This document shows positions 25,511 through 33,172 of a stretch of 64,000 bases of DNA, piece after piece. The position numbers were made by a program, and so were the translations under genes. Below the pieces are notes generated by a model, which did no database searches, had not been told where the DNA came from, and was given only the letters and a program-made list of their open reading frames with translations. The DNA comes from GCA-2720975 sp964467985 (lineage in GTDB: Bacteria > Planctomycetota > UBA1135 > GCA-002686595). Every line of letters begins with the position of its first letter. Position 1 is the stretch's first letter. The stretch is from contig CAYXTP010000005.1 of the NCBI GenBank assembly GCA_964467985.1, positions 208,945-272,944 on the forward strand, written 5' to 3'.

Positions 25511-25544
25511 GGATCCGACCCGCCCGATGGGGCAGGTCGGATCC
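25511..25544. repeat. Long imperfect palindrome
   Basis: GGATCCGACC and GGTCGGATCC pair perfectly over 10 bp, with inner pairing GCCC/GGGC. It lies 66 bases after mscS and has no T-tract. It may be a REP-like element or an mRNA-stabilising hairpin. The other bases of 25446-25683 show no gene. Confidence 0.6.
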
Positions 25545-25683
25545 GGAGGATGGGCGGGGTGCCGGGCGGGTCTGCCCCACGCTACGCGACGGGGAAGCGT
25601 GCTAGCGGCCCCCAAAGGAGATACGGCGAGCCTGACCAGCTTCAGGCCAGAGCCGATTCACTCGGCTCAATGCCGGAAGGGAG

Positions 25684-25689
25684 TAGGAT
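25684..25689 (+). promoter_or_regulatory. -10 element TAGGAT, leaderless start
   Basis: TAGGAT lies exactly 6 bases (TGGCCC) before the ATG at 25696. Confidence 0.6.
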
Positions 25690-25695
25690 TGGCCC

Positions 25696-26052
25696 ATGCG
25701 AACAAAGCCCCTAATTCTGACCTTGGCTCTGACCTTCTTTGGGTGCGCGAGTACGACAGAAGGCCCGCCAGAGAAGGTGATCGTGGAGTTCTCCGCTCAG
25801 CCAGAGACGCGAGCGGAATTCATCGACGAACTCAACGTCATTCTGGTCGATACCCGCGCATTCGATGGCTGCCTTGGCGTGACTGTCTGGACTGTTGAGG
25901 GCGAGGACGGGAAGGTCTGGATCCTCGAGAACTGGGCGACCCGCGAAGACCAGGCCGCCTACCTGAATTGGCGCGCGGAAACCAACAACACAGCCCACCT
26001 GGGTCGTTTCATGGCCGGTGCACCACGATTCTTGTGGCTAGCTGAGCACTAG
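25696..26052 (+). CDS. ABM-domain lipoprotein
   Basis: A 118-residue lipoprotein (lipobox FFGC, Cys17). The mature part is a single antibiotic-biosynthesis-monooxygenase (ABM) ferredoxin-like domain: strand KVIVEFSA, helix ETRAEFIDELNVIL, GCLGVTVW, and WILENWATREDQAAYLNWR. ABM proteins are small mono-oxygenases or quinol-modifying enzymes, but most are uncharacterised, and a lipid anchor is unusual. Its stop shares CTAG with the convergent metalloprotease gene. A -10 stands 6 bases before the ATG, implying a leaderless message. Confidence 0.82.
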   Translation: MRTKPLILTLALTFFGCASTTEGPPEKVIVEFSAQPETRAEFIDELNVILVDTRAFDGCLGVTVWTVEGEDGKVWILENWATREDQAAYLNWRAETNNTAHLGRFMAGAPRFLWLAEH

Positions 26053-28625
26053 TTCCCGGCGCTGCAGGCGCCCCATTCCGGACCCCATGCCGCGGCTCCG
26101 ATCGGCCCGCCGGGTGGCAGGTCGGGTGCGGGAGCGGAGGGCGCGGCGGGCTGAGCAGGGCGCTCAAGAAAGCGGCCCACCTCTGCCGCCAAGTACCTCA
26201 GGTGGGGGAGGCGAGCAGCGTCCGGAGCTCCGCCTGGCGCGGGCTCTCGCAGCCACGACCGCAGGGCGGCCCTAGCCCGGGAGCGCACACCATCGGTGGC
26301 CCGCGAGTCGGCGGCCAGTGCTGTGATGCCGCGTACGACTGCCGTTTGGGCCACGTGCCTTAGTTCGGCCCGCCGAGGGCCCTCGTCGGGGTGCCCCGCG
26401 AAGACGTGGGCGATGAGGTCATTGAGAACAGCCTCTAGGGACGGCAGCGCCGCCGAGCGCCGATTCTGATCCACGAGTCTGGCAGCGCGTTCTGGATGCA
26501 GGAGATCCGCGACTACCTGTGCGCACTGCAAGCGCGCGAGACCCAGCGGATCGAAAGTGGGGCCCGTCGCGGATGGCGCCAGCTCTCGATTCCGTCCTTG
26601 TCCTGGGGGCCGTGGCGGTAGCAGCTGGAGAATCGACTCGGGCACGTCCAGTTTCGCGGGATCCAGACAGCCGAGCAATGCTTCCAGTGCTCGCATCTGG
26701 TTCTGACGAGAGACGGGTTCGCCTAGAGCTCGGCCATCGCCCGCGAGAGCGTGTGTGTAGTCGACGCCTCCCACCATTTTTGCAACGGCATCTACCTGAT
26801 AGCGATGGTGGAAGTAGACCGGTGTGAAGACCTCTTCCAGGTGGGCCTGGGGTTGGCCGTCCGCCAAGTTGCCGCGACCAAAGCGGGACAGGGCAACGGC
26901 GCGCACGGCGAGCGCGTTTTCCAAGCCGTCCACGGGATCAGAGAAATTGTCCCACAAGTGTGCGTAGGGGTGCGCCGTGCCTGCGGATCGTGCGTCGGAA
27001 TCGCTCAGGTAGCGCAGACCGTCTTTCTCGGCTTGGGCGAGGACACCATCCAACCAAACGCGCTCATCCTCGCCCGCGGGTGCATCGCCGTAGAGCCAGT
27101 TCACGGCAACCCGATCCCAGGATCCGACCCCGATTCCATAGGCGTCTGAGCTGTCAATCTCACCCTGATCCGTGACGTGCAACAAGGGCGCCGGGTAGTC
27201 CATGACGGAGGCTCGGCCACCGTAGGTGGAGGCGCAGAAGTTGTGCGAGAAGCCCAAAGTGTGACCGACCTCGTGCGCTGCCAGCTGGCGGATGCGGGCC
27301 AGCGAGAGTTGAACCGGGTCGTCTGCGGTCCCTGTGCCTGTGGCGGCCGTGCCCAACAGTCCTTCGAACAGGAGCCGGTCCTGACGCACGCGCAGTGAAC
27401 CCAAGGAAACGTGCCCCTTGATGATCTCGCCGGTTAGTGGATCGGCGAGGGCATTGCCGTAGGACCAACCACGGGTCGAGCGGTGCACCCATTGAATCAC
27501 GTTGTAGCGCACGTCCAGGGGGTGCGCGCCTTCGGGCAGTAGCTCCACGCGGAACGCGTCCTCAAAGCCAGCGGCCGCAAAGGCCTCGGCCCACCAACTT
27601 GCGCCCTCCACGAGTGCCTCGCGCACTGGCTCGGGTGCACCCCGATCCACGTAGTAGACGATGGGTTCGATGACGGGTGAGGAGGCTGCCGTGGGGTCGG
27701 TCTTCTGCAGCCGATGACGAACCGCGAGGCGCACGTCTACGGGTTGGTCTAGGTCGGCCGCGTAGTCGCGATAGCTCACGGCAAAGCTCCCGGACCGCAG
27801 GTCTGCGACACGCGGCCTATAGCCACCGTCCGGGCGACGGATGAAGCTGTGGTGTGCTTGCAGGCTGATGGCCTTTGGGTCCGGTGTGGTCGAGCGCACC
27901 TGGCTCCCGGGTTTTGATCCACCGAACGTCAAGCGCACCGCGAACTCCACGTTATCGGGGAAGGCGTGGCATTGGTCGAGCTCGAGGAACGAACGCTCCT
28001 TGTCAACGGAGAAGCTCCCCTGGCCTGTGTTGGCGAGCGTTCCGACGACCCCGTGGGCGTCCTGCATCAGGAATCCCGTGAGGTCCACGAGAACTGCGCC
28101 ATCGGGATCTTCGGCAGCTACCTCACCGGCCCACAAGACCGACGAAGCGAAGGACTCGGTCACGGCCCTACGTTCGTGGGGGTCGGGGCTGTCGGCCCGG
28201 TAAGACAAGTTGGGCGCCTCGAGCACGATCAAATCGCCCACGCGCCGGAACGTAACGACCTGCGGTCCCCCCAACTGGCCACGGTCAAGCCCCACCGGAT
28301 TGGAACCCAGTCCCGTGGCGAGTCCCTCCACATGCAACAGGGACGCGTGGACCAATCGCCCATGTTCGTCGGGTGTCGGGGCGGGTAGGCGCACCCACGC
28401 CTTGCCCGAGGACGAATCCAGGAACAGGTCGAGCAACCCCGACAGCTCGTGCATGCCCTGTGTCTTCTTGGCGACCGTGGGCGCCTCCGATGACAAACGG
28501 TCCTCCCCCTGGTTGGAAGACGACCCGGCCCTCGTCTTTCCTCCCAACTGGATGTGAGAGGCGCAACCCACCAAGGGCAGCAGAACGATGGCGATGATTG
28601 TCTGTTTGAGAGAGGATCTGTGCAT
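26049..28625 (-). CDS. Zinc-dependent metalloprotease lipoprotein
   Basis: An 858-residue lipoprotein (lipobox LVGC, about Cys21) of the DUF5117/DUF4953 metalloprotease group. The extended zinc motif HEVGHTLGFSHNF lies near residue 450, giving three His ligands and a Met-turn candidate (SVMDYPAPLLH). Preceding beta domains (about 60-330) and a C-terminal helical region (about 640-800) match the family, and the tail is Pro/Ala-rich. It would act on peptides or proteins at the outer face of the cell. ATG lies 6 bases after TATCCT. The assignment to a zinc protease is firm, the substrate unknown. Confidence 0.88.
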   Translation of the reverse strand: MHRSSLKQTIIAIVLLPLVGCASHIQLGGKTRAGSSSNQGEDRLSSEAPTVAKKTQGMHELSGLLDLFLDSSSGKAWVRLPAPTPDEHGRLVHASLLHVEGLATGLGSNPVGLDRGQLGGPQVVTFRRVGDLIVLEAPNLSYRADSPDPHERRAVTESFASSVLWAGEVAAEDPDGAVLVDLTGFLMQDAHGVVGTLANTGQGSFSVDKERSFLELDQCHAFPDNVEFAVRLTFGGSKPGSQVRSTTPDPKAISLQAHHSFIRRPDGGYRPRVADLRSGSFAVSYRDYAADLDQPVDVRLAVRHRLQKTDPTAASSPVIEPIVYYVDRGAPEPVREALVEGASWWAEAFAAAGFEDAFRVELLPEGAHPLDVRYNVIQWVHRSTRGWSYGNALADPLTGEIIKGHVSLGSLRVRQDRLLFEGLLGTAATGTGTADDPVQLSLARIRQLAAHEVGHTLGFSHNFCASTYGGRASVMDYPAPLLHVTDQGEIDSSDAYGIGVGSWDRVAVNWLYGDAPAGEDERVWLDGVLAQAEKDGLRYLSDSDARSAGTAHPYAHLWDNFSDPVDGLENALAVRAVALSRFGRGNLADGQPQAHLEEVFTPVYFHHRYQVDAVAKMVGGVDYTHALAGDGRALGEPVSRQNQMRALEALLGCLDPAKLDVPESILQLLPPRPPGQGRNRELAPSATGPTFDPLGLARLQCAQVVADLLHPERAARLVDQNRRSAALPSLEAVLNDLIAHVFAGHPDEGPRRAELRHVAQTAVVRGITALAADSRATDGVRSRARAALRSWLREPAPGGAPDAARLPHLRYLAAEVGRFLERPAQPAAPSAPAPDLPPGGPIGAAAWGPEWGACSAGN

Positions 28626-28631
28626 GATCCC

Positions 28632-28637
28632 AGGATA
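28632..28637 (-). promoter_or_regulatory. -10 element TATCCT, leaderless start
   Basis: On the minus strand TATCCT stands exactly 6 bases before the metalloprotease ATG at 28625. Confidence 0.5.
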
Positions 28638-28697
28638 GGGGGCGCACGCTCCGCCCGAAAGCTGCGTGCAGATGCACGGCTCGGCAATCCCGTCAGA

Positions 28698-29070
28698 CTA
28701 GCGGCGTAGAGCTCGCGCAGCACGGCCAGGTGGTGGTCAGCGTGGCCGGCGATCAGGCAGATGATTGCGCGGACACGGAGCCGTGTGTCTGTAGCGACAC
28801 CCGATCGCAACAGGACTTCGCTGTCGAAGATCTCAAGGGCTGCTCGGCGCAGGTGGCCGAATTCGACCATCAAACTGGAAATCGAACGCCCGTCGACCTC
28901 CACGCCAGCCACGAATTCGTCTTGGTTTGTGCCCCGCAGGGGGCCCGGGTTGTCGCGGGACAACCAGAGTCAACGGGGGGGGAAGATCCACTCAGTGTCC
29001 ACGACATGGCCCAGCAATTGATTGATGCTCCACTTTCCATTGGCGTAGGCAAACCCGTGAGCGCTGGATT
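28698..29070 (-). pseudogene. Decayed DinB paralogue with in-frame TGA
   Basis: The translation is clearly homologous to the DinB protein at 23393: NGKWSINQLLGHVVDTEWIF, GTNQDEFVAGVEVD, FGHLRRAALEIFDS and IAGHADHHLAVLREL all match. Three defects appear: the first 40 or so residues are missing, a TGA replaces the Cys codon right after WIFPPR, and the C-terminal stop is lost through a frame change. A tandem-type duplication followed by decay is the best reading. Because the TGA replaces Cys, selenocysteine was considered but the other lesions argue against it. The remainder of 29071-29220 shows no other gene. Confidence 0.75.
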
Positions 29071-29220
29071 CGGACTGGCCGAAATCGCCAGGCCCACCCG
29101 GCAGGGGCAGCCCTCGCCATCGATGGGGTTCGCTCCCGTTGACTAGGAAGGGCGCCGAGTTCAAATTCCCGCGAGTCAAGTAGCCCTCGGTTACGGAGCC
29201 ATATTCAGCACTGCCTCCCC

Positions 29221-29226
29221 TACGCT
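29221..29226 (+). promoter_or_regulatory. -10-like TACGCT, leaderless start
   Basis: TACGCT lies exactly 6 bases before the ATG at 29233. It matches TAnnnT only, so it is weaker than the TAGGAT cases. Confidence 0.4.
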
Positions 29227-29232
29227 GTACAA

Positions 29233-30012
29233 ATGACGCCACTGATCATCCTCGTCGCCGCGATTTTTGCGGTGGCTGTCCTCTACTCGTCTGTGGGGCA
29301 CGCGGGCGCGTCGGGGTACCTGGCGGTCATGGCAATCGTGACCCAGTTGCCCCAGGAGGAGATGAAGGCCATCGCCCTCACGCTCAATATCTTCGTGGGT
29401 TCGATCGGGTCCTATCGCTTCATCCGAGCCGGCCTGTTTCACTGGGCCACGTTCTGGCCATTCGGCCTGTGCGCAGTACCCATGGCATTCCTGGGGGGGC
29501 ATTGGCAGCTGCCGCCGGAGGTGTTCAAACCGTTGATCGGCGCGGTCCTCCTGTTTGCCGCGACGAACCTCATCCTGCGCGCCGTGCGCCAACGCGGCGA
29601 AGATCCGAACGCGCCTCCGGTAGCGGGTGCGCGCGAGCCGAACATGCCACGCCTGCCAGCCGCGCTGCTCGTCGGCGCCGGCCTCGGGCTTTTGGCCGGG
29701 CTGACGGGTACCGGCGGGGGAATCTTCCTTTCGCCCCTGCTGATTCTCTGCAACTGGGCCGACCCCAAACGAACCGCTGCTGTCTCAGTTGTCTTCGTCC
29801 TGCTCAACTCCATCGCCGGACTCGGGGGCGTGGTCGCGGATTTGCCGGCGCTCCCCCCCGAACTCCCCTTCTACATCACTGCAGCAGTCGGAGGGGGACT
29901 GATCGGCTCGGGTCTCGGCGCGAAACGGCTTCCCGGAACATCGATTCGCGTGCTGCTGGGGGTCGTGCTCATCATTGCTGCCATCAAGATGTTCCTAGCG
30001 GCGTTCGTTTGA
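29233..30012 (+). CDS. TSUP (TauE/SafE) family permease
   Basis: A 259-residue inner-membrane protein with about eight helices in two repeats, characteristic of TauE/SafE (TSUP). Conserved glycine-rich turns are seen in YSSVGHAGASGYLAVMAI and GLLAGLTGTGGGIFLSPL. Family members move sulfite, sulfonates or other organosulfur anions, usually outward. That fits the sulfur theme of the window, but the gene is separate from the sat block. A hairpin follows it at 30139. Substrate assignment is not possible from sequence. Confidence 0.9.
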   Translation: MTPLIILVAAIFAVAVLYSSVGHAGASGYLAVMAIVTQLPQEEMKAIALTLNIFVGSIGSYRFIRAGLFHWATFWPFGLCAVPMAFLGGHWQLPPEVFKPLIGAVLLFAATNLILRAVRQRGEDPNAPPVAGAREPNMPRLPAALLVGAGLGLLAGLTGTGGGIFLSPLLILCNWADPKRTAAVSVVFVLLNSIAGLGGVVADLPALPPELPFYITAAVGGGLIGSGLGAKRLPGTSIRVLLGVVLIIAAIKMFLAAFV

Positions 30013-30138
30013 TTGGGTGAGACGCCTGACCAAGTCACCACCCTGGGGGCGGTTCAAGTTGGTTCGGGTTTCCGCAGCACGGGTTCACTTCAAGACAAGA
30101 CCCAGTCGGCAGAAAGGCTGCTCGGCATCAATGGGCTC

Positions 30139-30170
30139 GGCCTCCCATCCGGCTGGACCGGTGGGAGGCC
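30139..30170. terminator. Hairpin between convergent genes
   Basis: GGCCTCCCA-T-CCGG, loop CTGGA, CCGG-TGGGAGGCC, followed by ATTTC on the plus strand. It lies between the TSUP gene and the convergent SdrD-type gene and may stop transcripts from both sides. Confidence 0.6.
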
Positions 30171-30190
30171 ATTTCGATCTTGAATCGCCC

Positions 30191-31604
30191 TTAGTTCAGC
30201 GGGCAGCCTTCTTCGTTCATTCCGGCGAAGAAGCTCTTGAGACTGGTGTAGTCCGTCTTGCTGCCGGGGTAGGTGGCGTTGAAGAGGGCGACCACGTCCG
30301 AGCCGGTCAATCCGAAGTAGTCCACGTCGTCAGACTCAGCGTTGAGCAGAGCTGCCACAGTGTGGCGACCCAGGGCGTTCAGACCTCCGCCTTTGAGCTG
30401 GAGTGCGTCGAGTAGAGACAGGCCGGGGAAGGCGTCCTCGAAGACGTCCGAGAAGAGGGTCTCGGGCAAGAGCCCCGACGGCCAGGAATCAAAGTGCTGC
30501 TTCTGCTTCCAGTAGCCGGGCGTGCAGCCCTCGTCGTCACCGGAGGCCCCGAGGATGAACCCAAAGTCAATCGTGGGGTCGTAGCTGGAGTCGGTCGTGA
30601 GCACGACCGTGGCGGGACTGCAGTCGCTATCGACCGTGGGGTCTCCACCAACTCGGCAAGTAGTGGGGACCAGGTTCGGGGGCAAGGTACTCACGTCGAT
30701 CTCGACGAAGTACTTGCCGGCACAAAGGCCTCCGAATCCATAGGATCCGTCGGAACCCGTGGTGGTCATGCCGATCACCGTTCCTCCGTTGTCCTTGAGG
30801 ATGAGGTTGACCCCGGGGATTCCAGGTTCACCAACGGTTTGCAGGCCATCTTCGTCCGCGTCGAACCAGACGAAGTCACCGAGGCCGCCGTGCAGTTTGC
30901 CGGAGGTGTGAAGACGACCTGATCGATGGCTCCGGATCCGTTCATCGTGACGAGGGCAGAGACGACACCCGGGACGCTGCCCAGGTCGAATTCGCCGACG
31001 CCGTTGTCGCCAATTGTGGGCAGTACGACGGTGCCCAGGAGGTTGCTGTTGGCGTCAAACATGTCGACCTGGGCAAAGGGCTCGTCGGCCTCCACGTCTA
31101 TCAGCAAGAGACTGTGAAGGGTGACAGATCCGAGGCTCGAGAAGTCGAACCGGATCCCGGATCCAATGACGTCCGCGTCATCGGGATCGTCAACCAGTCC
31201 GTCGTTGTCGCTGTCGACCAAGTCTTCGGCAACGATAATCACATTGCCTTGCTTCTGACTGTTTTCGTATGGACTCCCCGCGGAGCCACCGGATCCGATA
31301 CCGGGGCCGGCGAAGTCCTCGTTGGGTGTGCCCAAGTCGAAGTCGCCACCAGTGGGATTGGATGAATCGAAGATCACAGCGGCGTTCACGGCACCGAGGT
31401 TGGGATTGAATCCGGAAACCACGATGGGGCCGGCGCCGCTGGCTCCGAAGACCTGGTCGAGAATCGTGCCCGCCGCGACGCCCTCGAAGTCGATCACGTC
31501 AGGGCACCGCCTACCTGGGGGGCGGATGCGGGGGTCGGGTTCTGGAATGAAACGGCGGTGAGGACCGCCGTGGCGAGGGCGAGGGAGGAAGTGAGAGGGG
31601 TCAT
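30191..31604 (-). pseudogene. Frameshifted SdrD B-like secreted protein
   Basis: One gene is split over three frames. The signal peptide MTPLTSSLALATAVLTAVSF starts at 31604. After a G6 run at 31517-31522 the frame changes and the central domain follows (VIDFEGVAAGTILDQVFG to DQVVFTPPANCT), with a Ca-binding-type run DSDNDGLVDDPDDADV. Near 30890-30905 the frame changes again into an SdrD B-like domain (GGLGDFVWFDADEDGLQT, then GSYGFGGLCAGKYFVEI). The end has a CTPGYWKQKQHFDSW domain common after SdrD domains. Both shifts need one added base. They are either real inactivation or two missed bases in the assembly. The product would be a surface or matrix protein. Confidence 0.75.
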
Positions 31605-31829
31605 GACTTTGGCGTCCGCAAAGGGGATTACTAAAAGACCGCAGGAATGAAGTGACGGCCCGACCTAATGGCACCCAGTCTTGGCCACGCCGCCATCCGA
31701 TTCCACCTTCTCCCGGGACCCCTTTCTCAAATCGGGACCCACCGAATGGAGCAGCGGGCGGCTGTCACTCGACCCCACAGCGCCACCCTGCAGAGCGCAG
31801 TCTGCTGCGTCCCGAATGCGAGCTTCACC

Positions 31830-31835
31830 TACACT
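31830..31835 (+). promoter_or_regulatory. -10-like TACACT, leaderless start
   Basis: TACACT lies exactly 6 bases (CTCAGA) before the ATG of the selenoprotein gene at 31842. Confidence 0.45.
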
Positions 31836-31841
31836 CTCAGA

Positions 31842-33041
31842 ATGAAATTCCGTCTCACACTGGTCAGTTCCTTGCTCATTGCCGCATGTCATTCCGCGCC
31901 GGACAGAGCCTCTTCGCACTCTGTCATGGCTGCCCAGAGTGTGGACAACGCTTGGGTGTACCTAGCCGACAAGTACGATCGCGATGGGGATGGCCAGGTG
32001 ACGCAGGCCGAGTACCGGCGCGAGGGCGGCGAGTTCGGCAAGCTCGATCGCAACGATGATGGAGTCCTCAATGCGCAGGACTACCCGGTGGCCAGCGCGC
32101 CGAGCATGGGCCGCGGCTGGAACGACATCCCGGCCGAAACGAAGCAGCGCATGGGCAGCATGTATTCTGCGCGGGCCGTTCTGCTGACTTACTGGCAGCC
32201 CGACCCGCAGGGGGAGAGTCTGCACCGGGACGACATGCTTGCGGTTTTTGACCAGCTGGACAGCAACCATAGCGAGGACTTGGATGAATCCGAGTTTGCC
32301 TGCGCTACAGATTCCATGCCGTGGGGTGGGCCGGGCAAGGCCTGGCCACTGCTGTTGGCCGCGGTGGATGCGCCCGGAAACGGAGATCACCGCTTGGGCC
32401 GCGACGAGATGCTGACCTATCACGGGAAGTTCGCCAATCAGGAGGGCGTTGCGCGTGGGGCCCCTTCTGGATCCCCCAACCGAGGTCAACAAGAGCTGGC
32501 CAGCGACGGGGCGCCGGTTGGCGTCCTGGCTCCGGACTTTCAGCTCGAGCCTCTCGGGGGCGGTGAGCCTGTGCGGCTTGCGGATTATCGCGCAGTCAGT
32601 CCGGTGGCCCTGATTTTTGGTTCCTACACCTGACCTCCCTTTCGGGCGTCGGCCGGTCGGCTGACACAACTCCACGCAACCTACGGCGAGGACGTTCAGT
32701 TCTTCATCGTCTACATCCGCGAGGCCCACGCCCTGGATAGTCGCTCGCCCGCTGGCGGAGACGGGAACCCCATCGTCGAGGACCCGCAGACTTCTGCCGA
32801 ACGACACGAAGTCGCCCAGGTCTGCATGGCCAAGCTAGCACTGCAGAGCATTCCCGCGCTGGTCGACGACATGGACGACACGGCCAATGAAGCCTACGCC
32901 GGTTGGCCCGATCGTCTGTACCTGATCGGCCGCGACGGCAAGGTTGCCTATCACGGTGGTCGAGGCCCCTTCGGATTCCTGCCCGAGGAACTTGCCGACG
33001 CGATCGAAACCGAACTCGGTCAGATCGAGGCGAACGACTAG
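31842..33041 (+). CDS. EF-hand / iodothyronine deiodinase-like selenoprotein
   Basis: A 399-residue lipoprotein (lipobox IAAC, Cys16) if the TGA at 32631-32633 is read as selenocysteine 264. The N-terminal half has EF-hands (DRDGDGQVTQAE at 46-57, DRNDDGVLNAQD at 69-80, and two weaker loops, about DSNHSEDLDESE and APGNGDHRLGRDE). The C-terminal half is a thioredoxin-like T4_deiodinase domain: FGSYT-U-PPF, then FIVYIREAHALDS, IPALVDDMDDTANEAYA, and GGRGPFGFLPEEL. The family's catalytic Sec sits at this UGA, and translation resumes in the same frame for 135 residues. It would be a reductive or peroxidase-like thiol/selenol enzyme outside the cytoplasm. Confidence 0.88.
32648..32665 (+). promoter_or_regulatory. 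Candidate bacterial SECIS hairpin
   Basis: A 7-bp stem (GTCGGCC with GGCTGAC, one G-U pair) closes the tetraloop GGTC. The loop begins 22 bases after the TGA, near the spacing of E. coli fdhF, whose SelB-binding loop also contains GGUC. It lies inside the coding region, as bacterial SECIS elements do. Confidence 0.7.
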
Positions 33042-33172
33042 CCCTCCCTCCGAGGAGACTCCGAACTCGCTCCCACCGAATGGCGGCCGCCGCACCCCGC
33101 GCTGCGGTCCCACCTGGCCACAACTACAGTTGCATGCGGATTAGTTCAGCTGACTGCGTGACGGAGACCAGC

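Noticed and set aside
26049..26052. CTAG overlap of convergent stops as a special signal
   Set aside because: The shared CTAG occurs also at 11856-11859, and at 42728-42731 as a TTAG variant. It follows simply from compact convergent genes.
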